The notes: a model not told the origin generated them from the sequence alone. Counted from the stretch's first letter, positions 1-12,719 are shown. The stretch is 64,000 bases of DNA from Hibiscus mutabilis (GCA_019671005.1 CM033738.1:16890202-16954201), one strand, 5' to 3'. A program made the numbers and translations.

Positions 1-714
1 AAAATACCACTTCGTCCATGTCCTCGATTGTGATAACGTCCTCGACCGCGTCCACGACAATGGTTATCGGTATGACCTTTATTTTTTCACTATAAGATGT
101 TGCATTCACTTCAGGGAATGGAGTGAAACCACTAGGACGAGACTCATAATTTTTAGTAACAATTCATTGTTTTGCTCAACCAAAAGAAGACAAGATATTA
201 ACTCATAATATTTCTTAAAACCTTTTTCACGATATTGTGTCTGCAGGACAACACTATTCGCGTGAAAAGTAGAATATTTTTTTCTAACATATCCTCATCG
301 GTAATACTCTGACCACGTAATTTCAATTGTGAAGTAATTCGAAACACAGCTGAGTTACATTAGCTAACCGATTTAAAATCTTGTAATCTCAAATGAAACC
401 AAAGCTTTAGGAAGTATAACAGTTTTCTGGTGGTCATATCTTTTCTTTAGATTATTCCAAAGAACAATAGGATCTTTAAAAGTCAAATATTTACATTTTA
501 GTCCCTCATGGAGGTGACAGCGAAGAAATATCATTACCTTAGCCTTATTCCGAGCATATTTTTCATTTTCTTCTTTTATAGTTCCACCTAGACTCTCTGC
601 ATCTAGGTGTATTTCGACATCTAAAATCCATGACAATTTTTTTCTTCTGAAAATGTCAAGAGCCATAAATTCAAGTTTTGCAAGATTTAAAATTGACATA
701 CTATCATAAAACAA
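1..714 (-). pseudogene. Copia gag remnant (UBN2/DUF4219-like)
   Basis: The open part (373-714, 113 codons) begins with a segment resembling LAKLEFMALDIFRRKKLSW, then DAESLGGTIKEENEKYARNK, MIFLRCHLHEGLKCKYLTFK and LWNNLKKRYDHQKTVILPKA. This order is typical of the nucleocapsid-forming Gag of plant Copia elements. Homology continues past the stop in shifted frames to about position 120 (words like SQLKLRGQSITDEDMLEK and a following EQNNELL-type motif), where the zinc-knuckle linker should begin. A family gag would be about 250 residues before the knuckle. Frameshifts between 373 and 300 break it. The product would package element RNA in cytoplasmic particles; this copy cannot. Confidence 0.75.
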
Positions 715-1075
715 ATAAATAAATTATATCCATAATAGTATATTATGATGTTATACGTGGAACTATCATCATAAAAGTGTGAAACTTAAGAATTTGAAAG
801 GAAGAATATATATTATAATATTAAATTCACAAGTTGTTTATGCTTTTGTTCTTATTTTATAGACATATTTCATTTTATATTTCTTTTAGACATATACCAT
901 ATTAACTTTTATATAGGCACAAACATACGATAATATCATGATAAAATGTATTACATACTTCATTTCAATGCTATTGAAAATATAGTGTTTTTGAACTGAT
1001 TTGAGAACTTTCGTCTTTCAGACCAACTAAAAATACAAGATTGATCTTCTAATTAGAGTGCTCGTGCTGATAACG

Positions 1076-1325
1076 TGTTATGAAAATAGTTAAATTTGTA
1101 GTAAGAAAAATAGAAATATAAACCACAATGTGAGAGTGGAGTGTAATATCTTATTGTCCATCTCTTTTAAGGTTGTACATGATTCCTATTTATAGAGATC
1201 CAATTACATAGTTTACTAGCATATATGTTATAAGAATTAAATCGTAAGGGTTACCTTACATTAATTATGGGTGAGAAACATTCAAGGATGAATTGAACAT
1301 CCACTTTAATAAATGTTATTTATGA
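1076..1325 (-). repeat. Copia LTR with TATA box
   Basis: On the plus strand the edge reads TGTTATGAAAA at 1076, that is, the LTR ends in CATAACA on the minus strand. A TATAAATA box lies at 1187-1194 (minus strand), about 110 bp before the LTR end, as expected for U3/R. No second LTR is available for dating. The outer boundary is approximate. Confidence 0.6.
1187..1194 (-). promoter_or_regulatory. TATA box of the Copia LTR
   Basis: TATAAATA on the minus strand inside the small Copia LTR. Position within the LTR fits an RNA polymerase II promoter driving the minus-strand gag. Inferred from sequence only. Confidence 0.5.
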
Positions 1326-2166
1326 TAATTTTTCTTTTTTAATAGAAATCCTTAGCTCTTTTTGTTTTTGCTGCCCTATTTATACTCGCATACTTAAAAA
1401 ATATGTTTAGAGTATAGGGGTAAGGTTTAGGTTATGATTTAAAATTAGGTTTTAGCAAACTGGGGGTAGAGTGTATTTTTAGAGTTTAAGATTTAGAAGA
1501 ATTTATAATTAGAGCTTATAATTTATATTTTTAGTGTTGAGACATGAAAACGGACACTGAAAAGGGACATATGATTTTTATTTTTTATATACATTATGTG
1601 GTTATATCGTATAAAATATAAATAGTTAATAATATATGAGCAATTATTCTATACAGTGGCGGTGAAAACTAAAAGTTTTTACAAGTGCTTTATTTTTAGG
1701 GTTTAGAGATTTAATTTAGAGTGTAGGATTTAGTGGTTTAGAATTCATTGGTTGTGATTAGGATTTAGGATTTATGGTTATAATTTAGCGTTTATAAATT
1801 AAAATTGAAATCCCTTACTATTTTACCCAAAAATTAAACCCTAACGTCTAAAACCTAAATTCTAGCCATACATTCTAAATTCTAATTATTATCTTTAAAT
1901 TCTAAACACTAAATTTAAACCCATAAACTTCAAACCCTAAATTGAATATCTAAACCTTAAAACTAATACACTCGGATATTTTTAATTTATGCTGTGAATA
2001 TAAATCCATAATATAAGATTACTAAAATTAAAATAAAAAATAAAGTGACTTTTTAATCTTTATTTGTACGTTCATAAACCACTCTTGGTGTCGATGTTCA
2101 GATAAACAAAGGAAAGAAACACTTCGATGTAATTTTTTTATTACCCCTCCGGTTTCAATGTACATT
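1326..2166. repeat. AT-rich spacer with telomere-like foldback
   Basis: No ORF of note. Between about 1690 and 1965 the left half repeats degenerate words such as TTTAGGG, TTTAGAG and TTTAGTG, and the right half repeats CCCTAAA, TTCTAAA and AACCTAAA; the two halves would pair around an apex near 1800. A second, one-sided stretch of the same words lies at 1400-1510. This looks like a decayed foldback or MULE/MITE terminal-inverted-repeat element rather than true telomere DNA, because exact (TTTAGGG)n runs are absent. Similar words recur at 42060-42170. Confidence 0.4.
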
Positions 2167-5100
2167 TGTAATATCCCAATTTTTGGACTAGTGACTAAAA
2201 TGTAATTTTTGAAAGTTTAGGGGTTAAAGTGTAAACTTTGGAAAAGTTCATGGACCAAAGTGTAATTTTAAAAAGTTATGTAATTTAACCCCATAAATGG
2301 ATAGTTCACCCCCAAGAGTGGTATTTCTGTGTTACCGGATTTTTCATATGATGCTTATATTATTCAAATTTGGATCGAATAAAAATTATTAAGCGTGTTT
2401 AGGCTAGAGTAGCTCAAGGATGGGTGACCCAATGGGAAGGTCCCATATCCAATATTTTGACTGATAAAAAGGAATCAGTTTAAGTCAGTAATATTCATAA
2501 TGAATTGTTGAGATAAGATTTCTAAGAGGAAATGTATCCGATAAAAATTCCCGGTAATTATCAGGTATATCAGATCGAATTGAAATTTTAAAGACAGTTC
2601 CAAGGATTATGGAAAATTTATAAAATATTATTTTATGTATATTTTTATTAATGTTGATGGGATTCAAACTAGATTTAGTTAGAATATGATGGAGTGGTTA
2701 TAAAGCTCAAAGAAAGAAAATTTGGAAATCGCAATGAGTGAAATTCGAATATTTGAATCAAATAAATATCATAAATTAACATTTATGATATTTTAGGAAG
2801 GAGGCTGGTTAGAATGGAACCAATTTGGTTCAATTTTTATGGAATGTCAATTTTAAGTCATGCACGTAAATAAAGTCTAGTTGGAGGGCCAATTGGTCAT
2901 TTGCCATGGATGGCATTTTTGAAATATTTTGGAACTTTGAGGGAAATTTTTAAAGGTCAAATACACATAGATTTAATCATGGCCATTAATTTTTGATAAG
3001 ATTAAGCTATGGCCATTGGATTAAAAGGGTAAAATAATAATTTCACTAGTTAAATGAATTTAAAATTCATTTAATATAACATGTGGATTAAATAAGTTAA
3101 AAGATGAGAAAAAAATCATCTTATCTATCCTAAGGGCTGTTCGAATTCATCAAACAAGAGGGGAGAAAGAAGTTTCAAATTTTCAAGTCCAAATTTGAAG
3201 AATCAAGACAAGTTTCAAGCAAAATTAATTTAGGTAATTTGTTCTACACTTGATTCTCTTCATTTTGATAGTATTTTTGCATGCTAAAAGTCAAGTATGA
3301 GTTATGTTATGGATGAAGATTGATTGTGGAAATTGAAGTAGATGATGGAATTAGTCTAGTAGATAGTTAAATTGATTATTTAAACATGGAATTAAGGTTG
3401 AGTTTGGATAAATTCCATGTTAGAGATTATAAGCCCTAACCCTAAAATTTGGGGGGTTTGGTTAGGAAGCTAAATTAAGGATGAAATTGATTGAATTATG
3501 ATGTTAAGAGACCTATTTTGATGATATATTGAACAATTTCCGAAGTTGTAAATTTAGGGACCATTTCAAAAATTTGGAAAAATTAGGGGAAATTATTGTA
3601 AATTTTATTTTAGCATTGGAATCATTGAATTATGGTGAAATTAGCTTGAATTGGTGATTAGGGACAAAAATGAAATTTTTTGGAAATTCAAGGACCAATT
3701 CGGCAATTTTAGAAAAAATAAAGGATTAATCTTGAATTGATGAATAATTGATAGGATTGAAGATTCAAGCATGATAGGACGTTAAAAGGATTGAAATGAT
3801 AAGAAAGGAAATATGAAGGACCAATTCAAAATAAAAGTTTTGGTGAAGGACTAAATTGGTCAAAGTTTAAAAGTTGAAGGAAAATTTCTAAGGATGTTGG
3901 AAATAAATAAATGGTTTAATTGTACATGAATTTATGTATAGAAGTGAAGTAGTGACTAAAATGTCACTTTTATAAAGTTTGAGGACTAAAAGAGTAATAG
4001 TCCAAAATGAGTAATTAATTATGAAAATTGTTCAAATTGGGTTTGAACAATTATTTAATGTTCAAAATGGTCACTAAAGGCCTAGGTACCATTTCGACAA
4101 TGATGTAAAATATTGGGAAAATTTTCAGAAAATTTTTATATTCGAATAGTTATGTTTAAGAATCAAGTTAGCAATGTTAGATTTAAGTCGAATACAAGAA
4201 TGGTAATGTATATGTTCGATTGGTCTTATACAGTTCTAAAAGAGATCGAAAGAGAACCAATGATAAAAAGAAAGATAAGAACCTTGAGTAAGCTTAGTGA
4301 GGCATACTATTCATGGCCCAAATGAGTGCATATATATTTCTTAAAATGCAATTAGGAAGACTTGCGAGTAGTTGACCTTAAATTAAAATGATATTGCATT
4401 TCAATAAGATTGCATTATGTTGAAAATGGCATTGTATTACTCTATAATACGTGATATAATACATTGCTCGACATGGCAAGATTGATGGAATACCAGGTAC
4501 GAATGATTGTTTGCATAAATGATGATGCATTATGCATACATGAGATATGGAAAATGACAAGATTAAAATGAAATAAGTTAAAATGGAACAAGATAACCTA
4601 AAACTAGTATTGCCTTATATATATGTTGAGCTACTGCATGTTGTAATAAAGGTAGTTTACATGGAATATGAAGTATGAATTATTTTCTGAGAAATGATGA
4701 TGATCTATGTTTTCCATGACTATTAATGATGAAACATGAAATATGAAATGTCTATTTATATGATTAATTATGATATTGAGTTGATGAAGAAAGAAATGCC
4801 CAAGTATTGAGTATGAGAGTCCATGGTATAGTTGGCATGCCATAAAGTCTTTAGCAGATGCACCCTCATGTTCTTGTTATCAAACAGTTATTGTGACAAA
4901 ATGATTGTGTCACATGCACCCTGGGAATCCACGCCCACTGTGCCCGAGTGCACTGTCGAGGTGCTTCATGTTTATGGGGAGCAAAGAGCGTCCCCGAGTA
5001 CGTACTCATCTTCACATTCACGTTTGACACTACGGTGTCATTTCAAGATGACTCGCGTACCTCGATCTCATATACTGTACTTTGGGCAATGATAAAGGAA

Positions 5101-6459
5101 TCATGTCATGTAAATGAATCATGTCACGTAAATGAATCATGTTACGTATATGAAACATGTCATGAGTATGAACCATGCTATGTATATAGAATATGTCAAG
5201 TATACGAATCATGCCACGTATATGAATCATGACATGTAAATGAATTATGCCAAGTATAGAATTATTCCAAGTATACGAAGTATGTCACACATATAAGAAA
5301 TATGCTATGCATATGAATCATGCCATGTATACAAATTATGTTACGTATATGAATTATGCCATGTACATGTATCATGTTATGTATATGAATTAAGTCATGT
5401 ATATGAATGAAAACATGTATATGAATCATGCCAAGTATGAAAATCATGTCATGCAAATGAAATATGCCACGTATAAGAATCATGTTATATAAATGGATCA
5501 TGCCATGAATATGAATCATGTTATGTATATGAACCATGTCATGTATATGAATCATGTTATGTATATGAATCGTGTCATGTATATGAATCATGTTATGTAT
5601 ATGAATCGTGTCATGTATGTGTATCGTGTTACTTAGGTGAATTATACCATGTATGTGAAATATGTTATGTATACAAAACATATCTTGTATATAACTTATT
5701 TATGATGATAGAGTATTGGAACCATGAGTAAGCTAGGAACTTATGACATGTACATGAAAATCTAGTGACTATGGAAATCTTGATAGTACTTTCCTATCTT
5801 AGGCAGAGAACTTGATATGATATCATATGATAAGTATAACTCTACTTTATGTTTGTTAAATGAGATTATTGTCTCACTAAGTTTGTACTTAGCTTGTGTT
5901 ATTTCACACGTAGGTTCTCCCAAGTAGAATGGCAAGAAAGAGCTATTGAGTTGGAAAATCAAGTTACATTAATAATCACGGTATGTACATCTTAAATTAT
6001 TGTTGATGTCTAGTGGGTATGTACCTGTATGTATGTGATGTTTTAAAGAGACTAAATGTTTTGTAAGCTTAAGATTACAATGCGTTTATGCAGTATTACA
6101 AATGTATGAATCTAGAAAATGGTTTGCTATAAGTAGTTATATTTTTTGATATAGTTAAATATAGTTTAACCCTAATCGCGTAGTAATTTTAAAATCAAGA
6201 AAGGGTCTAGGCAGGGTACATAGTTTTCTCCCAGAATTATATTTTTATTTCAATCTCACATTCATAAATTTTATAAAACAATTCAGGGTCGAAACTAGCT
6301 GCTAAAGACTGACGTAGTTTTTAATTCAAAATCGAGAAGGGGTTAAACCATAAGATATAGTTTGATAATAAAAAAGAAAGTCAAGTCAAGTTTTCCTTAA
6401 CAACTCTGTAACATCTTTAGTGTATATTTGGTCTACGAGTATACGTTAAGGGTTTTACA
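2167..6459 (+). repeat. 5' LTR of gypsy I (4.3 kb)
   Basis: Runs from TGTAATATCCC to GGGTTTTACA just before the primer site. At 4,293 bp it is long. It includes a GC-richer block at 4905-5090, an 18-bp tandem array (5098-5690), and a segment (about 3250-4100) that has no counterpart in the LTR of gypsy II. No protein-coding gene is visible; reading frames within it follow the tandem array. Confidence 0.85.
5098..5690. repeat. 18-bp tandem array inside the gypsy I LTR
   Basis: About 33 degenerate copies of an 18-bp unit resembling TATGAATCATGTCATGTA. Neighbouring copies often alternate GAATCATGT and GAATCGTGT. Because 18 is divisible by three, the minus strand stays open for 139 codons (5262-5681), reading as repeats of IHIHNM/IHIHDM. 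The same array occurs in the opposite orientation in both LTRs of gypsy II. I regard the ORF as a by-product of the period, not a gene. Confidence 0.85.
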
Positions 6460-6464
6460 TTTAT

Positions 6465-6476
6465 TGGTATCAGAGC
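6465..6476 (+). other. Primer-binding site, tRNA-Met type
   Basis: TGGTATCAGAGC, 5 bp after the LTR end at 6459. It is complementary to the 3' end of plant initiator tRNA-Met and is the standard PBS of plant chromoviruses; minus-strand cDNA synthesis starts here. Confidence 0.9.
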
Positions 6477-6829
6477 TATAGGTTTAGCCGATTATGGAGG
6501 CTAAATCGAGTTTAATGTAATTTAATGTTAAGTACATGCCCCTAGGATGTCATGTTACTAATGTACTACTGTGTAACTTGATTATGCTCCTCAATAACAT
6601 GAATAAGTTTTAGTAGAAATAGATGATGTAAAGTACTGATAGACTGCGATAAATGTTTACATATGGGAATGAAAAGAAGAAAGGGGAATGTTTAAAGTCA
6701 AGTATGCTAACAACTAGTTAAAAGAAAAATGTTGCAGCAGTCCTAAGTTTGAATAAGGTACTCGTACTGTTTATGAGTACGAGTTAGATTTTAATAGACT
6801 GATTCGGTACGCGGTTAAATGTATGCTGA
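6477..6829 (+). other. Decayed leader and gag 5' region of gypsy I
   Basis: About 350 bp between the PBS and the first recognisable gag words. No open frame longer than about 40 codons and no firm Gag homology by eye. The normal gag N-terminus and capsid domain (about 1 kb) should be here and are missing, so a deletion is likely. Confidence 0.5.
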
Positions 6830-9400
6830 TCAAAAGGTCTCGATGTGAATAGTTTATAGAGAAGCTTTGTCCAAGGCCCAAGGAGATTTTATTGGGCATA
6901 AACTTATCAAATTTCCAAGAGGCTGTGAGTAATGCAAAGACTATGGAAAGAACCTGTGCTTATTTTATTGGATTCAAGATTATTATAAATTCAAGGAAAT
7001 AAGTTCCCGGCAGATTTAAGGGAACTTCCATTCCATGAATTTGAAGTTATTCTTGGAATAGATTGGTTATCTGCATAAGATGCAGATGTAAAAAGTAAGA
7101 AGAAAATGTTGATACTTCAAGGACCCGATGGTTTTGAAGTAATCTTTGAGGGAGAAAGAACTAACTGTTTAGAGTCAATAATTTCTGTAATAACAGCTCA
7201 AAGGCTGCTATACAAGGGATGTGAAACATGTTTGGTTTGTATGGAAGATACACAAAAGTTACCTAAAACGATTGAAGATATTCCGACTATAAAAGAATTT
7301 CCTGATATACTTCTGGATGAGTTATTAGGATTACCTCCAGATAGGAAAATACAGTTTGGGATTGATGTTTATCCTAGAACTGAGCCGATATCAATGGTAC
7401 TATATAGGATGACACCAAGTGGGTTAAGGGAACTAAAGGCTTCATTACAAGAATTGCTAGACCGAGTTATATTTGACCAAGTGAATTACTATAGGGTACT
7501 CCGGTATTAATTGTAAAGAAGAAAGATGGTTCCCTATGATCATGTATAGATTATCGACAATGGAATAAAGTAACCATTAAGAACAAGTATCCCCTATCAA
7601 GGATTGAAGATCTATTTGATCAGCTCAGAGGTGTAGTAGTGTTCTCAAAGATAGGTCCTCGATTGGGTATTATCAACTTAAAGTCAAGAAAATGATGTAC
7701 CGAAAACAACATTCAGAACTCGTTATGGACACTACGAGTTTCTGGTAATGTCTTTTAGAGTAACGAAAGCTTTGCTGCATTCACATACCTGATAAATAGG
7801 GTATTCCAACCCTATTTGGATCAGTTTGTTATGGTCTTCGTAGATGATATTTTGGTTTATTTGAAGACCGAAGTTGAGCATGATTACTATCTTCTTGTGG
7901 TTCTACAAACTTTAAGAGATAAGCAACTTTATGCCAAATTTTCTAAATGTGAGTTCTGTTTGTTAGGAAAGTTTCGAAAGATTCAAGAAAGTTCGGATGA
8001 AAGCACCAGTTCTAATTCAACTAGAACCAGGAAAAGAATATACTTTGTATAATGATGTATCCCTTTATGGTTTAAGTTGCGAGTTGATGCAAGAAGGTTA
8101 AGTAGTAATCTATGCATTAAGGCAGTTCAAAACTCATGAAAGGAACTATTCAACATATGACTTGGAAATGGCAGTTATGATTTGCTTTGAAAATCTGGCG
8201 ATATTATTTATATGGTAAAAAGGACTCATGAAAGTTTAAGTATTTGATGACACAAAAAGATCTGAATCTGTGACAACGAAGATGGGTTGAATTTTAAAGG
8301 GATTATGATGTAGTTTTTGATTATCATCTTGGAAAGGAAAATAATACACTTAGATGAAACACATTGTCTGTCTTGCGCATGATGAATGTCAATTAAAGCC
8401 AACTTTATTGGATCAAATCAAGGACTTTCAGTTTATGGATGAAAGATGTCTTGAAAAGAGGAGACAAGATGGAACTAGGAAAGTACAAGACTATGAAATT
8501 AAGCCAAATGGTTGATTATATTACTGAAGTAAAGTATATGTTTCCGACAATGATAATCTGAAGAAATAAGATATTAATAGAGGTCAATTATAGTTCATTG
8601 CTATGCACCCAAGGAGTAATAAGATGTATCAAGATTTAAAGACTCGAAACTGTGGCCAAATACTTATGAATTACTTCAGTTTATTTCTATTCCCCAATGA
8701 AAGTAGGGATGAGTAACGATGGATTGTATAACGGATTTGTCAGCTACACCAAGTAAAAAGATTTTAATCTGGGTCATTCTGAATCATCTGACAAAGTTTG
8801 ATTACCTTATTCCAGTTGAATGGATTATTCACTGGATAAATATGTAGAACTTTATGTTCGAGAAATAGTAAGACTACATGGTATCTCAATATCGATAGTG
8901 TCAGATTGAGATCCAAGGTTTATTTCAAGGTATTGAGGTACATTACATGAAGTTTTAGGTACTAAACCAAATTTTAGTATAGTTTCTCATCCGCAAACAG
9001 ATGGGCAATCTGAGCGAATCATACAGATTCTAAAGGATATGTTACGAGTTTGTGTAATTGAATTTGTAGGGATCATGGGAAAGGTACTTGCCTTTGGCTG
9101 AATTTGCTTACAAAAATAGTTATCAAGCAAGTATCAAGATAGCATATGGAAGAAAATTTTGAGCTTCTCTAAATCAATTCAATTTACAAGATTGAAATGT
9201 TCAGAATAACTTAAATGTTGGAAGAGTGATTTAACACAAGACGTGGAGGATAAAAAAATTATTATTCAGCAAATTTTCAAAGCCGCCTTGGATTGAGAAA
9301 AGACCTATGCAAATAAGAAGAAAAAGGATATTGAATATGAAGGAGAGAAAGTCATTTGGGCAATTGAAGAGAGAATGAATAATCAAAATATGAAATTGTT
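6830..9400 (+). pseudogene. Gypsy I gag-pol remnant (PR, RT, IN pieces)
   Basis: Order follows a chromovirus polyprotein but in many frames. A gag tail with words like FQEAVSNAKTMERTCAYF lies at 6900-6970. An open piece at 7106-7510 (134 codons) covers the end of protease and start of reverse transcriptase (EFPDILLDELLGLPPDRKIQ, then FGIDVYPRTEPISMVLYRM). A second piece at 7816-8052 has the RT active-site block FVMVFVDDILVY, with both catalytic aspartates kept. RNase H follows in fragments, and integrase is recognisable near 8985-9100 (PQTDGQSERIIQILKDML). Stops and frameshifts separate all pieces, and the chromodomain is not clear. It once copied element RNA to DNA and inserted it; it cannot now. 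Confidence 0.8.
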
Positions 9401-9439
9401 TGAAAAAAGTATACATTGAAAATTTGAGGATGAATTTTC

Positions 9440-9454
9440 TTAAGGGGGAGGAAT
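9440..9454 (+). other. Polypurine tract of gypsy I
   Basis: TTAAGGGGGAGGAAT immediately precedes the TGTAAT start of the 3' LTR. It is the plus-strand priming site and fixes the 3' LTR start at 9455. Confidence 0.8.
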
Positions 9455-9585
9455 TGTAATATCCCAATTTTTGGACTAGTGACTAAAATGTAATTTTTGA
9501 AAGTTTAGGGGTTAAAGTGTAAACTTTGGAAAAGTTTAGGGACCAAAGTGTAATTTTGAAAAGTTGTGTAATTTAATACCATAAA
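9455..9585 (+). repeat. 3' LTR stub of gypsy I
   Basis: 131 bp that match the first 131 bp of the 5' LTR with only a few differences. It ends at ACCATAAA, exactly where the minus-strand LTR of gypsy II begins with TGTAACACCC on the plus strand. The remaining ~4.1 kb of LTR is not found elsewhere in the window. Confidence 0.8.
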
Positions 9586-10329
9586 TGTAACACCCTTAAC
9601 GTATATTCATAGACTGAATATACACTAAAGATGTTACTGAGTTATTAAGAAAACTTGACTTGTAGAATTTTTTTTATAAATACCAAACTTTGTCTTGTTG
9701 TTTAACCCTTCCTCGATTTTAAATTGAAAACTACAACAGTCTATAGCAGCTAGTTTCAACCCTGAATTGTTTTAGAAAATTTATAAATATGTTATTGAAA
9801 TAAAAATATAATTAGGGAGAAAACTATGTACCCTGCCTAGACCCTTTCTTGATTTTAAAATTTCTATGTGATTAGGGTTAAACTAGATTTAACTATGTCA
9901 TAAATCTTAATCATTTGTAGTAAAACCATATTCTGAGTCGCTACACTCGTAATTAACATGTAAACACATTATAACTTAAGTTTACAAAAAAATTGCATCT
10001 TTAAAACCCACATATATACAAGTACATGCCCACTAGATATCAACCATAATTTAAGATGTACATACCGTGCTTACTAATGTAACTTGAATTTCCAATTAAT
10101 AGCTCCTTCATGCCCTTCTACGTGGGAGAACCTACGTGTGAAATAACACACGCTAAGTACGAACTTAGCGAGGCAATAATCTTATTTAACAAATATAGAG
10201 TAAAGTAATACTTATTTTATGATATCATATCAAGTTCTCTATCTAAGATAGAATAGTTCTATCAAGGGTTCTATAGTCTCTAGATTTTCATGTATATTTC
10301 ATAAGTTCCTAACTTACTCATGTTTTTTA

Positions 10330-10790
10330 TGCTCTATCATCATAAAATCAGTCATATACATGCTATATTTTGTATAAATAACATAATTCACATACATGGT
10401 ATAATTCACATAGATGACATGAATTTCATGCTTAACATGATTTATATACATGACATGGTTCATATATGTAATGAAATTCATATTCATGGCATGATCCATT
10501 TATGTAACATGATTATCATATATGGCATATTTCATTTGCATAGCATGATTCTCGTACGTGACATATTTCATTTACTTAATATGATTCTCATACGTGGCAT
10601 GATTCATATACGTGTTTTCATTCATATATACATGACTATTTCATATACGTAACATGATACATGTACATGGCATAATTCGTATGCATGGCATAATTCATAT
10701 GCATTGCATAGTTCATACGTGTAACATAGTCTGTATACATGGCATGATTCATTTATGTGACATGATTCCTTTATCATTGCCCAAAGTATG
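10330..10790. repeat. 18-bp tandem array, inverted copy in gypsy II
   Basis: Same unit family as at 5098-5690, here as its reverse complement, about 25 copies. It leaves the plus strand open in two runs (10320-10652 and 10654-10836) that read as HIHGMIH-type repeats. The first few units reappear at 16330-16440 in the other LTR of the same element. Confidence 0.8.
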
Positions 10791-10910
10791 CTATATGAGA
10801 TCGAGGTACGCGAGTCATCTTGAAATGACACCGTAGTGTCAAACGTGAACTTGAAGATGAGTACATACTCGGGGACGCTCTTTGCTCCCCATAAACATGA
10901 AGCACCTCGA

Positions 10911-11010
10911 CAGTGCACTCGGGCACAGTGGGTGTAGATCCCCAGGGTGCAGCACCTCGATAGTGCACTCAGGCACAGTGGGCGTAGATCCCCAGGGTGC
11001 ATGTGACACA
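10911..11010. repeat. 50-bp tandem duplication, GC-rich
   Basis: Two copies of a 50-bp unit that starts AGCACCTCGA and ends CCCCAGGGTGC, differing at only a few positions. The equivalent place in gypsy I (about 4910-4975) has one copy, so the duplication arose after the copies separated. The block is much richer in G, C and CpG than the flanks. Confidence 0.8.
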
Positions 11011-12719
11011 ATCATTTTGTCACAATATCTTTTTCATAACTTAAACATGAAGGTGCAGCTGCTAAAGACTCTATGGCATGCCAACTATACCATGGACTCT
11101 CATACTCAATACTTGGGCATTTCTTTTATCATCAATCCAACATCATGATCAATCATATAATTAATTATTCATATTTCATGCTTCATCATAAATAGTCATG
11201 GCAGATTTATATCATCACCAATTCTCAGAAAAAAATAATTCATATGTCATATTCCATGTAATCTACTTTTATTACAACACGCAGTACTATTTTTAGGTGT
11301 ATCTTGTTCTACTTTAACTTGTTTCATTTAAATCTTATCATTTTCCATATCTCATGTATGCATAATGCATCATCATTTATGCAAACAATCATTCGTACCT
11401 GGTATTTCACCAATCTTGGCATGTCGAGCAAAGTATTATAGCACGTATTATAGAGAAATACAAATGCCAATTTTCAACATAATGCCATTATATAGAAGTA
11501 CAACATCATTTTAAATTTAAGGTCGACTACTCGCAAGTCTTCCTAATTGCATTTTAAAACATGTAAATGCACTCACCTGTTCCATGAATAGTATGCCTCA
11601 CTAAGCTTACTCGAGGTTCTTATCTTTCTTTTTATCACTGGTTCTCTTTCGATCTCTTTTAAAACTTAAACAACCTTGCTTGAATTCTTGATCAAAAGCC
11701 TTGAAAATGGACTAGGAAAATTTTTGGTATTTCCCCCCTTTTCTCTTGGCTATTAGAACAGCATGAAAAAATGGATGAGAAAGATTTTTCTCATCTTTTA
11801 ATATTTATCCATATGTTTAAAATAAAATGAATTTTTAATTCATTTTACATAGTAAAATTACTAATTTGCCCTTTTATTATAATGGCTAAGATTCAATCTC
11901 ATCAAAATCAATGTCCATGATTTAATCCATGTGTTAATCTTCTTCCAAAATTTCCCTTAATGTTCCAAAATATTTCAAAAATGCCATCAATGGCAAATGA
12001 CCAATTTGCCCTCCAACTAGACTTTATTTACAACACGACTTAAAAATTACCATTCCATAAAAAATTGAACCAAATTGGTTCCATTCTAACTATTCTCCTT
12101 CCCAAAATATCATAAATTCTAATTTATGATATTTATTCGATCCAATTATTTGAATTTCACTCAATACAATTTCCATTTTTTTTCTTTGAGCTTTATAACC
12201 TCTCCATCATATTCTAACTAAATCTAGTTCATCAACATTTATAAAATATTCATAAAATAATATTTTATGAATTTTCCATAATCCTTGGAGCTGTCTTTAA
12301 AATTTCAATTCGATCCGATATACCGATAATTATTAGGAATTTTTACCAGATACATTTTCTCTTAGAAATCTTATCTTAACAATCCCTTACGAATACTATT
12401 AACTCAAACTGAATCCTTTTTACCAGTCAAAATATTGGATATGGGACCTTCCCATTAGGTCACCCATCCTTGGGCTACTCTGGCCTGAATACGCTTAACA
12501 ATTTTATTCGATCCAAATTCGAATAATATAAACCTCGTATGAAAAATCCAATAACACATAAATACCACTCTTGGGGGTGGACTATTTATTTACGGGTTAA
12601 CTTACATAACTTTTGAAAATAATACTTTGCTCCCTGAACTTTTCCAAAGTTTACATTTTAACCCCTAAACTTTCAAAAATTACATTCTAGTCACTAAGCA
12701 AAAAAATTGGGATATTATA

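Larger units (their letters stand above)
1..1325 (-). mobile_element. Ty1/Copia retrotransposon fragment (5' LTR, leader, gag)
   Basis: Read on the minus strand, this stretch runs LTR (1325 to 1076), a leader of about 360 bp with no long ORF, then gag (714 to 1). The element is cut by the window edge, so pol may lie to the left. The LTR/leader border shows the expected CA end followed by GTTATCAGCACGAG, a primer-site-like word seen in many plant Copia elements (recognised from memory, not searched). The gag is broken, so this is a decayed copy. Where the LTR begins near 1325 is my estimate; no partner LTR is in the window. Confidence 0.75.
2167..9585 (+). mobile_element. Ty3/gypsy element I (Tekay/Del-like), 3' truncated
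   Basis: Complete 5' LTR (2167-6459), tRNA-Met primer site (6465-6476), decayed gag-pol, polypurine tract (9440-9454) and the first 131 bp of the 3' LTR (9455-9585). The 3' LTR start matches the 5' LTR start closely, beginning TGTAATATCCCAATTTTTGG in both. The 3' LTR stops abruptly where gypsy II begins. LTR termini TGTAAT...TTTTACA and the PBS are those of plant chromoviruses. The internal region is only about 3 kb, so roughly half of a normal gag-pol is missing. Confidence 0.85.
9586..12719 (-). repeat. 3' LTR of gypsy II (3.1 kb)
   Basis: Inverted relative to the gypsy I LTR. The LTR start on the minus strand is mutated from TGTAAT to TATAAT. It carries the inverted 18-bp array (10330-10790) and a doubled 50-bp GC-rich unit (10911-11010). 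It lacks the ~1 kb segment seen at about 3250-4100 in gypsy I, so the two copies belong to length variants of one LTR family. Confidence 0.8.

Noticed and set aside
1690..1965. Interstitial telomere tract
   Set aside because: Exact TTTAGGG heptamers are rare and not in tandem; the inverted arrangement fits a foldback better.
5262..5681. 139-codon minus-strand ORF rich in His, Ile and Met
   Set aside because: It is produced by the 18-bp array; the inverted copy shows the same effect, and there is no domain or plausible start.
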